NCBI GenBank assembly: GCA_019118325.1
Contig: DWZE01000136.1
Coordinates: 1-61,588, forward strand
Direction of reading: 5' to 3'
Length of the DNA: 61,588 nucleotides
Source: Candidatus Bacteroides intestinavium
Lineage (GTDB): Bacteria > Bacteroidota > Bacteroidia > Bacteroidales > Bacteroidaceae
Position numbers and translations under genes: made by a program. Every line of letters starts with the position of its first letter. Position 1 is the stretch's first letter. Below the pieces are notes generated by a model that was not told where the DNA came from, searched no databases, and saw only the letters and a program-made list of their open reading frames with translations. This document shows positions 16,851 through 26,098 of this stretch, one piece after another.

Positions 16851-18005
16851 TTATTCCAGTCTGCGGGCACCATCGCTGATAACCACATCGTAGATTTTGG
16901 GGCTTCTGTTGAATTTCTTCTTGAATTCTTCCTTGGCCTTTTCGATGAAGGTGCTGTACAGTTCTTCTTTTACGAGGTTGATGGTACAGCCACCGAAGCC
17001 ACCGCCCATTACGCGCGATCCCGTGACGCCACAGTCAAATGCCAGGTCGTTCAGGAAGTCCAGTTCTTCGCAGCTCACCTCATACAGCTTGCTCATGCCA
17101 TAGTGTGTCTCGTACATCTTCTGTCCGACGGTTTCGTAGTCGTCCTTTTCCAGGGCATCGCAGACATCCAGCACCCGTTGGATTTCTTCAATCACGTATT
17201 CGGCGCGCTTGTAGTCCTCTTCACTGATTTCGGCCTGTACTTCCTGCAGCATTTCCATGGAGCAGTCGCGCAGGAATTCTACGTGCGGATGTCTCTTCTG
17301 GATAGCGGCCACGACATGTTCACAACTCTGGCGTCTCTTGTTGTAGGCTGATGAGGCCAATTCGTGCTTCACGACGGAGTCTACCAATACCAGGCGGTAT
17401 CCTTTCGGCTCGAAGTGGAAATACTGGTATTCCAAAGAGCGGCAGTCCAGACGGATGAGGTTGTCTTTCTTGCCGAACACGGAGGCGAACTGGTCCATGA
17501 TGCCGCAATTGACGCCGCAATAGTTATGCTCCGTGGCTTGTCCGACTTTGGCCAACTCGAACTTGTCGATTTTGTTTTCGCCGAAGAGGTCGTTCAGTGC
17601 GTAGGCATACGTGCTCTCCAGGGCAGCCGATGATGACATGCCGGCACCAAGAGGAACATCACCGGCAAAAGCCGTGTTGAAACCCTTCACGTCAACACCG
17701 CGCTTTATCATTTCGCGGCATACACCGAAGATGTAGCGGGCCCAGCTGGCGCGAGGGGCGTCTTCTTCCTTCAGTCCGAACTCTACATAATCTTTCAGGT
17801 CGATGGAGTAGGCCTTCACGATGTCCGTCCCGTTGGGTTTGATTTCGGCGATCATGCCCTTGTCAATGGCGCCGGGAAATACAAAACCACCGTTGTAATC
17901 TGTATGCTCACCTATGAGGTTGATGCGTCCCGGAGCCGCATATATGGCTCCTGTAGTTCCGTCAAAATGCTTGATGAAACGACTTCTTACATGTTCTATA
18001 TCCAT
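16851..18005 (-). CDS. galK: Galactokinase
   Basis: The 384-residue GHMP-family kinase phosphorylates galactose to galactose 1-phosphate. It contains the galactokinase signature GRINLIGEHTDYNGG (about 26-40), the ATP loop PLGAGMSSSAALE (about 122-134) and the C-terminal GGGFGGCTINLV. It is the third gene of a galactose cluster on the minus strand (galM, permease, galK; gaps of 31 and 41 bp). galT and galE are not in the window. Confidence 0.96.
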   Translation of the reverse strand: MDIEHVRSRFIKHFDGTTGAIYAAPGRINLIGEHTDYNGGFVFPGAIDKGMIAEIKPNGTDIVKAYSIDLKDYVEFGLKEEDAPRASWARYIFGVCREMIKRGVDVKGFNTAFAGDVPLGAGMSSSAALESTYAYALNDLFGENKIDKFELAKVGQATEHNYCGVNCGIMDQFASVFGKKDNLIRLDCRSLEYQYFHFEPKGYRLVLVDSVVKHELASSAYNKRRQSCEHVVAAIQKRHPHVEFLRDCSMEMLQEVQAEISEEDYKRAEYVIEEIQRVLDVCDALEKDDYETVGQKMYETHYGMSKLYEVSCEELDFLNDLAFDCGVTGSRVMGGGFGGCTINLVKEELYSTFIEKAKEEFKKKFNRSPKIYDVVISDGARRLE

Positions 18006-18046
18006 ACCTTTTATGTATTAAATGAATAATAAGTTTGTAGTCTTTG

Positions 18047-19342
18047 TTAGTCCACAGGGATATCTTTGTTGACGTTCTTGCTGCCGATGAGGGCGTAGTA
18101 CAGCAGATAGGCCGCACAGAACAATACGACGATGTAGCTGGTCAGGAACGAACCGGTGGCGTCGGCCACAAATGCCTGGATGGCTACCAGCACGGCACAA
18201 CCGAATACCATCGTCATGAAGGCGCCTGAAGCAATGGCCGTGTACTTGCCAAGTCCTTCGGTGGCCATGTTGAAGATGCCACCCCACATCACAGAGGTAC
18301 AGAGACCAACCAGAATGAAGGCGAAGATGCCTACGGGAATTTCTGCCCAAATCACGCTTACGTTGGCCCAGTCAATGCCCGGTACATTCACCTTGACGTC
18401 AACCGGTGCGAACATGCCGAACAAAACCAACAGGATGCTGAGCGTGGAGGCTGCCGTAATCATGGCACGGCTGGATACTTTGCTGCCAATGGCGCTGCCG
18501 ATGAAACGTCCCACCAGCATCATGAGCCAGTATACGGCCACGATAAGTCCCACAATGCCGGCATCCATACCCAAACCGGGCGTGGCGGCATCGGGCGAAG
18601 AAGACAGGTATTGGAGAATGTAAGTCGGTACGCCTACCTCGATGCCCATGTATAGGAAGATGCCTAAGATACCGAGCTTGAAGTGGCGGAACGAGAATGC
18701 GCTGTATTTGTCTTTCTCTTTCTTCTGTTCAACATGCTGCTGGGGTTCCTGGACTTTGGTGAAGAGCAATACGACGAAAGCGGCTACGAATACGCCCAGT
18801 GCAATGAACAGGGCGGGAGTGGCGTCGGAAATCTTGGCCTTGGTGGCATCACCGATCAAAGCACCCATAATGATGTATACGGCCACAGCGGCTGCCGAGT
18901 TGAATACACCACCGATTTGAATGAGCTGGTTACCTTTGTTGCCGCCGCCGCCCAACAGGTTCAGCATGGGGTTGACCACCGTGTTCAGCATACACATGCA
19001 GAAGCCGGAAATGAAGGCTCCTACCAGGTAGACGCCGAAGCTCTGAATGCTGTCCCAGCCGCTCATCCATTGGGTGATGACACCCACAATGCCCACGAGC
19101 AGGGCCAGCAAGGCCGTCTTCTTGTAGCCGTATTTCTTGATCAGCATGCCCGACGGGATGCCCATGACCAGATAGGCGATGAAGTTACCATAGTTGCCGA
19201 TTTGTGCCAGCACATTGGATGCGCCGAATTGATTCTTTACTATGATTGCCATCGGTGAACACAAGTTGGTTACAAAGGCAATCATGGCGAATAGGGCGAT
19301 CATCATAATAATGGCACCCCACTGTTTTGTTTGGTTACTCAT
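18047..19342 (-). CDS. MFS sugar permease (glucose/galactose, FucP-like)
   Basis: The 431-residue major-facilitator protein has about 12 hydrophobic helices. The loop GIPSGMLIKKYGYKKTALLA between helices 2 and 3 is the MFS motif-A region of FucP/GluP-type transporters. A central cytoplasmic loop with basic and acidic residues (VQEPQQHVEQKKEKDKYSAF, about 197-216) separates the two halves. The position between galM and galK makes galactose or glucose the likely substrate. Confidence 0.88.
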   Translation of the reverse strand: MSNQTKQWGAIIMMIALFAMIAFVTNLCSPMAIIVKNQFGASNVLAQIGNYGNFIAYLVMGIPSGMLIKKYGYKKTALLALLVGIVGVITQWMSGWDSIQSFGVYLVGAFISGFCMCMLNTVVNPMLNLLGGGGNKGNQLIQIGGVFNSAAAVAVYIIMGALIGDATKAKISDATPALFIALGVFVAAFVVLLFTKVQEPQQHVEQKKEKDKYSAFSFRHFKLGILGIFLYMGIEVGVPTYILQYLSSSPDAATPGLGMDAGIVGLIVAVYWLMMLVGRFIGSAIGSKVSSRAMITAASTLSILLVLFGMFAPVDVKVNVPGIDWANVSVIWAEIPVGIFAFILVGLCTSVMWGGIFNMATEGLGKYTAIASGAFMTMVFGCAVLVAIQAFVADATGSFLTSYIVVLFCAAYLLYYALIGSKNVNKDIPVD

Positions 19343-19373
19343 AATGATTTTAGATATGTTTTTGGATTAATGA

Positions 19374-20474
19374 TTAATCTTCGTCTTGAATTCCGAATTT
19401 ATATACAGTGATTTGTTGGTATTCGTCGTTGGGCAATAGGACGGCTGACGGGAAATGGGCCTTGTTGGGCGTGTCGGGGAAGCATTGCGCCTCGAAGCAG
19501 ACGGCACTGCGTGCAGGGAAAGTGGCTCCATGACTGCCGCTGAATCCGTTCAACCAGTTACCCGTGTAGAGTTGTACGCCATTTTCGGTGGTATAGACTT
19601 CCATCGTGCGTCCGCTGGCGGGGCATAGACAAGTGGCGGCCAGATCCAACGCACCGCGTTCGCTCTTGTTCAACACATAACAATGGTCATAGCCGCTTCC
19701 GTTTTTCAGTTGTTCGAAGGGCTCGTTTATACGTTCGCCCAAAGTATGCGGAGTGCGGAAGTCCATCGGTGTGCCTTCTACTTTTAATATTTCGCCAGTC
19801 GGGATGGATACTTCGTCGATGGGGACATAGAAGTCGGCATTGATGGTGACCACGTTGTCCATCACGCTGGGGCTGGGGTTGCCGATGCCGGCCAGATTGA
19901 AGAAGCCGTGGTTCGTGAGGTTAACGAGGGTTGCCTTGTCGGTCGTGGCCTTATATTCTATGGAAAGGGCATTGATTTCGTCCTCCAGCCGATAGGTCAT
20001 TTCCACCTCCAGGTTGCCGGGGAATCCTTCTTCGCCGTCAACGGAGGTGTAGTGGAAGATGACGCAGGTCGGCGCAGGCTGTACGGCCTCCCAGACGCGT
20101 GCGTGAAATCCCGTCGGACCTCCGTGCAAAGAGTTGGGACCATTGTTGATGGTCAACTGATGTTCCTCGCCATAAAGGATGAACCTTCCTTTGGCAATGC
20201 GGTTGCCATAGCGCCCGATAGTGGTGCTCAGAAACGGTTCGGGGCTGTGGATGACATGCTCCAAACTGTCATGGCCCAAAATGACATTGGCATATTGGCC
20301 ATTCCGATCGGGCACCATAATAGAAAGAATGGCACACCCGTAGTTGGTTACTGCAACTTCCATACCTTTGGCGTTGCGCAAGATGAACAGATCGGTCTTT
20401 TGGCCGTTGATTACCTGCTGGAAGTCTTCTCTTCTCAGTCCTGACATATTGTCTTTTGTTGTAATGACTGTCAT
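19374..20474 (-). CDS. galM: Aldose 1-epimerase (galactose mutarotase)
   Basis: The 366-residue GalM-family enzyme interconverts alpha and beta anomers of galactose, supplying the alpha form to GalK. Motifs are RYGNRIAKGRF (substrate loop), NNGPNSLHGGPTGFHARVWE (catalytic His region), LTNHGFFNLAG (second catalytic His) and FEAQCFPDTPNKAHFPSAVL (with the C-terminal catalytic Glu). ATG 20474 is used; ATG 20447 is nearly as plausible. It is the first gene of the galactose cluster and diverges from manA across a 229-bp spacer. Confidence 0.93.
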   Translation of the reverse strand: MTVITTKDNMSGLRREDFQQVINGQKTDLFILRNAKGMEVAVTNYGCAILSIMVPDRNGQYANVILGHDSLEHVIHSPEPFLSTTIGRYGNRIAKGRFILYGEEHQLTINNGPNSLHGGPTGFHARVWEAVQPAPTCVIFHYTSVDGEEGFPGNLEVEMTYRLEDEINALSIEYKATTDKATLVNLTNHGFFNLAGIGNPSPSVMDNVVTINADFYVPIDEVSIPTGEILKVEGTPMDFRTPHTLGERINEPFEQLKNGSGYDHCYVLNKSERGALDLAATCLCPASGRTMEVYTTENGVQLYTGNWLNGFSGSHGATFPARSAVCFEAQCFPDTPNKAHFPSAVLLPNDEYQQITVYKFGIQDED

Positions 20475-20623
20475 ATCATGGTATGTTAAAAATTAAATTT
20501 TATGCAAATAAAGGGATTTTCTTTTGTTCTCCCAAGTAAATGGCGGGAAATGTGCTAAGTCATTTAGGAAAGTTTAGCGTTTGGCAAAATGGCGGATTTA
20601 ATTCATTATTTTTTTACCGTTTT

Positions 20624-20655
20624 TTTGATATAGTATTTATTTTTTCGTATGTTTG
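20624..20655 (+). promoter_or_regulatory. Promoter of manA
   Basis: TTTG (20624-20627), 20 nt, TATGTTTG (20648-20655). The start site would fall near 20662, about 40 nt before the manA ATG. Confidence 0.75.
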
Positions 20656-20703
20656 CCGCATAATCAGAGTTAACCACAACATTAACGATTTTATTTTAGA
20701 CAA

Positions 20704-21675
20704 ATGTATCCTTTAAAATTTGAGCCTATCCTGAAGCAGACGCTTTGGGGAGGCGAGAAAATCATTCCGTTCAAGCATTTGAATGAAACCTTGTCCAATG
20801 TGGGCGAGAGTTGGGAAGTATCGGCCGTCGAGGGTAGCGAATCGGTAGTTGCCAATGGCCCGGAAAAGGGTATGACCTTGCCCGAGATGGTACGCCGCTA
20901 CAAGGAGGAACTGGTGGGTGAAGCCAATTATGCCCGTTTTGGCGAGAAGTTTCCTTTGCTTATCAAGTTCATCGATGCCAAACTGGATTTGTCCATACAG
21001 GTACATCCGGATGATGCCTTGGCTAAAAAACGCCACAACAGTTTTGGCAAGAACGAAATGTGGTATGTCATTTCTGCCGATCCGGGTGCCAAGCTGATTT
21101 CCGGTTTTTCGCAGGAAATAACACCTAAAGAATATAAAGAACGCGTACACGACGGCACGTTTGCCGAAGTGCTGCAGAGTTGTGCGATTCAGCCTGGTGA
21201 TGTGTTCTATGTGCCGGCCGGCCGGGTGCATGGAATAGGGGCAGGTGCTTTCGTGGCAGAAATCCAACAGACATCGGACATCACTTACCGCATCTATGAC
21301 TACAACCGTAAGGACAAAAATGGCAAGACGCGTGAACTGCATACGGCCCAGGCTGTGGATGCCATCAACTTTGCGGATGTGCAGGACGATTTCCGTACGG
21401 CATACGACCATGTGCAGAACGAACCGGTGGAGGTAGTGGCTTGTCCGTACTTCACCACTTCTGTATATGACATGACGGAGGAGATTACTTGTGATTACTC
21501 CGAATTGGATTCATTCGTCATCTTTATTTGTGTGGAGGGTTCATGCCGCTTGACTGATAATGAGAACAATGAGATTTCCCTTCAGGCTGGCGAAACGGTA
21601 CTGCTGCCTGCTACCACGCAGAACATCACGATAGTGCCCGACCAGCATGTGAAGTTGCTCGAAACCTATGTCTGA
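20704..21675 (+). CDS. manA: Mannose-6-phosphate isomerase, class I
   Basis: The 323-residue cupin-fold zinc enzyme interconverts mannose 6-phosphate and fructose 6-phosphate. Landmarks are YPLKFEPILKQTLWGG at the N-terminus, the zinc motif IQVHPDDALAKK (about 98-109), GKNEMWYVI, and PAGRVHGIGAGAFVAEIQQ with the second metal/catalytic segment. The C-terminal cupin half is complete (LQAGETVLLPATTQNITI). A consensus promoter precedes it and a strong terminator follows. It is divergent from the galactose genes, fitting hexose entry into glycolysis. Confidence 0.94.
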   Translation: MYPLKFEPILKQTLWGGEKIIPFKHLNETLSNVGESWEVSAVEGSESVVANGPEKGMTLPEMVRRYKEELVGEANYARFGEKFPLLIKFIDAKLDLSIQVHPDDALAKKRHNSFGKNEMWYVISADPGAKLISGFSQEITPKEYKERVHDGTFAEVLQSCAIQPGDVFYVPAGRVHGIGAGAFVAEIQQTSDITYRIYDYNRKDKNGKTRELHTAQAVDAINFADVQDDFRTAYDHVQNEPVEVVACPYFTTSVYDMTEEITCDYSELDSFVIFICVEGSCRLTDNENNEISLQAGETVLLPATTQNITIVPDQHVKLLETYV

Positions 21676-21706
21676 GGAAGAAGATTCAAGCGAAGATAGG
21701 CAAAGA

Positions 21707-21735
21707 AGGGCGGGCTTTGAGTCCGCTCTTTTTTT
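21707..21735 (+). terminator. Rho-independent terminator after manA
   Basis: A ten-pair stem with three G-U pairs, AGGGCGGGCT / AGTCCGCTCT, with a three-base loop, is followed by a T-run (21730-21735). Confidence 0.8.
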
Positions 21736-21916
21736 GAATGAATGTCCGCATTCTCTCTGATGAGGCTTTGGGTAAGGGTACTATGCTTCAACCGGCATAG
21801 AAGCAAGGATAAATGGCAAAGTATCCAATAATACTTGGCCGCAGAAGCTTGCTTGTATAAGCTTCACGTCTCTGTTGAGTCTATCTGCTTTGAGCGTTGT
21901 CTGTTTCCGGGGGCTG

Positions 21917-22216
21917 TCAATAGCGGTATTTGCTCTTGCTACCGAAGAAAGTCTTGAACTTGCGCATCACTCTCACGCCCAGCATGAGGCCGTCGAATAC
22001 GGCCATGCCCCGATTGAAGGCGCGCAACAAACTGTTGCCTTTATGGGCGGCCGGAGCGAAAGGAGCTGTCAGTTCGCTGCCCAACCGTGCCAAGGTGGCT
22101 TTCTGTGTCTGGATTTGTTGCTGCAGGGCTGCTTTCTGTTGCATCAACTGTTCCAGCGTGGTGGGGACTGTCGGCGTAGAAGGGCGAAAATCTGATTCTG
22201 GATGCGCAGTTGTCAT
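21917..22216 (-). CDS. Small coiled-coil protein of the YtxH/holin-like operon
   Basis: The 99-residue product is not assigned to a named family. Residues about 18-48 (LEQLMQQKAALQQQIQTQKA onward) are predicted coiled coil. The C-terminal half is basic with one amphipathic or hydrophobic stretch (FNRGMAVFDGLMLGVRVMRK). The start overlaps the preceding gene as ATGA. It ends an operon of three small envelope proteins. Confidence 0.7.
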   Translation of the reverse strand: MTTAHPESDFRPSTPTVPTTLEQLMQQKAALQQQIQTQKATLARLGSELTAPFAPAAHKGNSLLRAFNRGMAVFDGLMLGVRVMRKFKTFFGSKSKYRY

Positions 22217-22590
22217 GGGGCTGGAGTGTTTTTGTCGGTTGGTTTCAGGAAGAGGCCTGCAATGAATTTCACCATCGGGTCAATGATGAGTCGTTTGCGG
22301 AAGGCGACCAATAAGATGGCCAATACGATATAGAGGGCAGCAATCAGACTGAAGCTCAATGTGATGCTCCCTACTGTGGGTGCCAGTAAGTAGGCCAGTG
22401 TGAATGACAGATAAAACAGAGCCATCATGCCCAAGATGACAGTTAGCAGGACAATGATGAGCATGGAAAGCAATACCGAAAGCTTTTCGGTGACTTCCAG
22501 CTTGGTGTATTCCTTCTGCAGGTTCAGGTATTTCTTGAATTCCACGAACAGTTGCCGAAGGCTGTCGATGCTCTTATCGCTTGCAAACAT
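22213..22590 (-). CDS. Holin-like/phage-holin superfamily membrane protein
   Basis: The 125-residue protein has an amphipathic N-terminal helix (about 8-32), then two strong membrane helices at about 38-63 and 72-96, and a basic C-terminal tail. This matches the Phage_holin_3_6 type of membrane protein that in Bacteroidetes sits beside YtxH proteins. A lysis role is not implied: no phage genes are near. It lies 24 bp after the YtxH gene. Confidence 0.75.
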   Translation of the reverse strand: MFASDKSIDSLRQLFVEFKKYLNLQKEYTKLEVTEKLSVLLSMLIIVLLTVILGMMALFYLSFTLAYLLAPTVGSITLSFSLIAALYIVLAILLVAFRKRLIIDPMVKFIAGLFLKPTDKNTPAP

Positions 22591-22614
22591 GGTGGCTCTG
22601 TCTTCTGTTTCAAG

Positions 22615-22824
22615 TTATTCAGCTGCGTCGCTCTTGATTTCAGAAGCGATTTCGTCCACCAGGTCGTCCATTTCGTTCCGGCTCAGGCGGATGCCTCTCT
22701 TACGCAATGCGTCAGCGATTTTGCTGCGCGTGTCCTCGCCTTTTTCAGGGGCGAACAAGATACCCAGGACTGCACCTACTGCGGCGCCGCCCAGAAAAGC
22801 TGCTAATACATTTAATCCTTTCAT
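22615..22824 (-). CDS. YtxH-domain protein
   Basis: The 69-residue protein has the YtxH pattern: a glycine-rich hydrophobic N-terminus (FLGGAAVGAVLGILFAPEKG) followed by a charged helical tail. YtxH proteins are small general-stress or envelope proteins of unknown mechanism. A TATATTTG -7 element on the minus strand (22851-22858) lies about 30 nt upstream, so this is the first gene of the three-gene operon. Confidence 0.82.
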   Translation of the reverse strand: MKGLNVLAAFLGGAAVGAVLGILFAPEKGEDTRSKIADALRKRGIRLSRNEMDDLVDEIASEIKSDAAE

Positions 22825-23087
22825 GATACCATAGTTTTAAAAGTTCTGCACAAATATAAGACTTTTTATTGAATGCTGTATCATTTTGCCTTCTTTTTTT
22901 CGTAAAAATCTGCGGGAAGTCCTTTCCGCCCGTTCCGGGCCTCCTGAACTTCTACGCCTTGCATTAAATTTTTGGCATTATTCTTTGATAGGTGGTGGAT
23001 TTTCTATTATTTTGCTCCTTGAAATGGGAAACGGCCCGTCAGGCTGCTTCCTTATCGGTGGAATATTAACGAAAATCAGATGGTAAA

Positions 23088-23609
23088 ATGAAGAAACAGA
23101 CAATTTTGTTAGGAATCGGAGTTTGCATGGCCTTGGCATTCTCTTCATGCAAGTCCAGTGAGAGTGCTTATAAAAAAGCGTATGAAAAGGCCCAGCAGCA
23201 GGAACTGGCCGAGCAGTCTGCTGCAACGGCTCCCGTGGAAACTACACCCGTAGTGACGGCTCCTGTGGAAACCAAGGTGGTGGAAAGCGCTCCTGTGGCA
23301 GTGAGTGACGCTGAGGTACGCCACGAGAAAGTGACGGTGGTTTCCGGCAATGAAAGCGGCTTGCAGGACTACAGTGTAGTTTGCGGCAGCTTTGGCATTA
23401 AGGCCAATGCGGAAGGTGTGAAGAGAGATTTGGAGGCCGAGGGCTATTCCCCCTTCATCGTATTTAATGCCGATGCGGCCACCTACCGCGTAGTGGTCAG
23501 CACGCATCCCGACCGCGCTTCTGCCGCTGCCGCACGCGACGCTTTCAAGGCAAAGCATCCGGACCGTAAGGATTTCCAGGCTTCTTGGCTGCTTTATCGC
23601 GTTCAGTAA
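23088..23609 (+). CDS. SPOR-domain lipoprotein
   Basis: The 173-residue protein has a lipoprotein signal (1-21, lipobox FSSC at Cys21). A low-complexity Pro/Val/Thr linker follows (about 48-75, with repeated APVET-like words). The C-terminal SPOR domain is at about 93-172 (VVCGSFGIKANAEGVKRDLE, YRVVVSTHPDRASAAAARDA). SPOR domains bind denuded glycan strands of peptidoglycan, often at division sites. It is a single gene, divergent from the YtxH operon, and a terminator follows. Confidence 0.9.
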   Translation: MKKQTILLGIGVCMALAFSSCKSSESAYKKAYEKAQQQELAEQSAATAPVETTPVVTAPVETKVVESAPVAVSDAEVRHEKVTVVSGNESGLQDYSVVCGSFGIKANAEGVKRDLEAEGYSPFIVFNADAATYRVVVSTHPDRASAAAARDAFKAKHPDRKDFQASWLLYRVQ

Positions 23610-23662
23610 GACTGGAAACCCGTTAGGAACTTCTTTCCTGCGGGGGAATTTGAAAAGACACA

Positions 23663-23714
23663 GGGCTGCGAGGGGCGGCCGGCACGATGCCGGGCTCCTT
23701 GCAGCCCCTTTTTT
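23663..23714 (+). terminator. Terminator after the SPOR lipoprotein gene
   Basis: GGGCTGCGAGG (23663-23673) pairs with CCTTGCAGCCC (23697-23707) with one G-U pair. The 23-nt loop contains a further GCCGGC/GCCGGG mini-stem. A T-run follows. Confidence 0.75.
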
Positions 23715-23794
23715 GTTCCGTCGGGCATAGCAAAGATTATGCTTTTTCTTTATAAGCCTTTTTTGTACCTTTGCCCCGCTAAAACCGAGACTGA

Positions 23795-25948
23795 ATGATA
23801 GTATGCATTGCCGAGAAGCCCTCCGTGGCACGCGATATCGCCGACGTGCTGGGGGCGAGGGAGAAGAAAGACGGATACATTGAGGGAAACGGATATCAGG
23901 TGACGTGGACCTTCGGGCACCTTTGTACGCTGAAGGAGCCTCATGAATACACACCCGACTGGAAGCAGTGGCGCCTGGAGTATCTGCCGATGATTCCCCC
24001 GCGCTTTGGCATCAAGCTGATAGACAATCCCACATACGAGAAGCAATTCCGCATCATCGAGCGCTTGATGCAGGCCGCGGACATGATTATCAACTGCGGC
24101 GATGCCGGGCAGGAAGGGGAACTTATCCAGCGGTGGGTGATGCAGAAGGCGGGAGCGCATTGCCCGGTGAAGCGTCTGTGGATATCTTCGTTGACGGAAG
24201 AGGCCATCCGCGAGGGCTTTGCCAAGTTGCACGACGACACGGATTTCCAGCCGCTCTACGAGGCGGGATTGAGCCGGGCCATCGGTGACTGGCTGCTGGG
24301 CATGAACGCCACGCGGCTCTATACGATGAAGTACGGGCAGAACCGTCAGGTGCTTTCCATCGGACGGGTGCAGACCCCGACGCTGGCCTTGATTGTCAAC
24401 CGGCAACTGGAAATCCTGCATTTCGTGCCCAAACAATACTGGATATTGAACACGGTTTATCGTGATACCACATTCTCGGCCCTTATCCGGAAAAGCGAAG
24501 AGGAGTTGATTCTGGAAGCCGAGAAGCAGAAAGATAATCCGGCAGCCAGGAAACCCAGAAAAGAAGAGGAAAACCGGGGCATAGACCCCATTACAGACCG
24601 CGCGCGTGGCGAGGAATTGCTGGCTCATATCCGGGATTTGCCTTTCACGGTGACTTCCGTCACGCGCAAGGAAGGACGTGAGGCTCCTCCGCGTCTGTTC
24701 GACCTTACTTCCCTCCAGGTGGAGTGCAACAAAAAGTTCTCTTATTCCGCCGACGAAACGCTGAAGCTTATCCAGTCTCTTTACGAAAAGAAGGTGGCCA
24801 CTTATCCGCGTGTAGACACCACTTTCTTGAGTGATGATATATATCCCAAGTGCCCCGGCATCCTGAAGGGGTTGCGCGGTTATGAGTCTTTCACGGCTCC
24901 CTTGGACGGAAGCCCGTTGCCCAAGTCGAAGAAGGTCTTCGACAACACCAAGGTGACGGACCACCATGCCATTATCCCTACGGGCCAGCCTCCGGTCAAT
25001 CTGACAGATATGGAGCGCCGGGTGTTCGACCTGATTGCACGCCGTTTCATCGCGGTGTTCTATCCGGATTGCAAGTTTGCCACGACCACGGTGCTTGGTG
25101 AGACGGGGGGCATTGAGTTCAAAGCCACGGGACGTCAGATTCTTGAACCGGGTTGGCGGGTCATCTTCGCCACGCCGGCCGCATCGGCCACCCCTGCGGA
25201 AGACAAGGATGAGAAGGAGGGGGGCGAGGCCGACCGCGTGTTGCCTGCTTTTGTCCGGGGGGAAAGCGGTCCCCATGTGCCAGACTTGGTAGAGAAATGG
25301 ACGCAGCCGCCCAAACCCTATACGGAGGCTACCCTGCTGCGCGCCATGGAAACGGCGGGTAAGCTGGTGGACAACGATGAGTTGCGCGATGCCTTGAAGG
25401 AAAATGGTATCGGGCGTCCCTCCACCCGGGCGGCCATCATAGAAACCTTGTTCAAGCGCAATTATATCCGTAAGGAACGCAAGGCGCTGATAGCTACTCC
25501 TACAGGCGTGGAGTTGATCCAGACCATTCACGAAGAATTGCTGAAGTCGGCCGAACTGACCGGTATTTGGGAAAAGAAGTTGCGCGAGATAGAAAAGCGC
25601 ACGTACAACGCCGCCCAATTCCTGGAAGAACTGAAGCAGATGGTGCGCGAGATAGTGGCCAGTGTCCTGGCCGACCGTACCAACCGGCGCATCACCGTAG
25701 AGGCTGCCGCACCGGCGAAGCCCGCCAAAGGCAAATCCGTTGTTTCGAAAGAGAAATCGGCCGATAAGCCCGCTAAAGAGCCCCGGAAGCGTAAGGCTGG
25801 GAAAAAAGACACTCCGGCCGGTGATGCTTGGGTGGGGCAACCTTGTCCCGTATGCGGCAAGGGGGTGATAATCAAAGGAAAAACGGCTTACGGGTGCTCT
25901 GAGTGGAGGAATGGATGCACGTTCCGTAAGCCGTTCGGGGAGGAGTAA
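23795..25948 (+). CDS. topB: DNA topoisomerase III (type IA)
   Basis: The 717-residue enzyme relaxes or decatenates DNA through a 5'-phosphotyrosine. It starts MIVCIAEKPSVARDIADVLG (Glu7). The TOPRIM acidic motif is GDAGQEGE (Asp103, Glu107, Glu109) and the catalytic tyrosine is Tyr337 in VATYPRVDTTFLS. A basic Ala/Lys/Pro linker (about 632-675) precedes one C-terminal zinc-finger-like segment (CPVCGKGVIIKGKTAYGCSE). TopB is also common on Bacteroides conjugative elements, but here all neighbours are housekeeping genes. A TACCTTTG -7 element is at 23766-23773. Confidence 0.94.
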   Translation: MIVCIAEKPSVARDIADVLGAREKKDGYIEGNGYQVTWTFGHLCTLKEPHEYTPDWKQWRLEYLPMIPPRFGIKLIDNPTYEKQFRIIERLMQAADMIINCGDAGQEGELIQRWVMQKAGAHCPVKRLWISSLTEEAIREGFAKLHDDTDFQPLYEAGLSRAIGDWLLGMNATRLYTMKYGQNRQVLSIGRVQTPTLALIVNRQLEILHFVPKQYWILNTVYRDTTFSALIRKSEEELILEAEKQKDNPAARKPRKEEENRGIDPITDRARGEELLAHIRDLPFTVTSVTRKEGREAPPRLFDLTSLQVECNKKFSYSADETLKLIQSLYEKKVATYPRVDTTFLSDDIYPKCPGILKGLRGYESFTAPLDGSPLPKSKKVFDNTKVTDHHAIIPTGQPPVNLTDMERRVFDLIARRFIAVFYPDCKFATTTVLGETGGIEFKATGRQILEPGWRVIFATPAASATPAEDKDEKEGGEADRVLPAFVRGESGPHVPDLVEKWTQPPKPYTEATLLRAMETAGKLVDNDELRDALKENGIGRPSTRAAIIETLFKRNYIRKERKALIATPTGVELIQTIHEELLKSAELTGIWEKKLREIEKRTYNAAQFLEELKQMVREIVASVLADRTNRRITVEAAAPAKPAKGKSVVSKEKSADKPAKEPRKRKAGKKDTPAGDAWVGQPCPVCGKGVIIKGKTAYGCSEWRNGCTFRKPFGEE

Positions 25949-25968
25949 GGCTATTCATATTTTTATAG

Positions 25969-26092
25969 TTAGGAGTTAAGAAGTGAAGGAGTTATCACTC
26001 CGCTTTGCTCCGTCAGGAGTTAAGCCAATAGTAAGTCAAAGAATCGTATGTACAGAAGAGGTATTGGCTTAACTCCTTAACTTCTTAACTCC
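25969..26092. repeat. Dispersed GGAGTTA inverted repeat (copy 3)
   Basis: Inner perfect arms AGGAGTTAAGCCAATA (26015-26030) and TATTGGCTTAACTCCT (26062-26077), and outer perfect arms GGAGTTAAGAAGT (about 25971-25983) and ACTTCTTAACTCC (about 26080-26092). It lies between convergent topB and the M20 dipeptidase gene and could form a long cruciform or RNA hairpin. Confidence 0.8.
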
Positions 26093-26098
26093 TTCATC

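Noticed and set aside
21736-21916. Possible tRNA or small RNA in the spacer after manA
   Set aside because: No cloverleaf or conserved T-loop (GTTCRANNC) could be found; only short inverted words are present.
22213-22590. Holin-like gene as evidence of a prophage
   Set aside because: It sits in a YtxH operon common in Bacteroidetes chromosomes, with no endolysin or other phage genes.
23795-25948. topB as a marker of a conjugative element
   Set aside because: All neighbouring genes are chromosomal housekeeping genes and no mobilisation genes are present.
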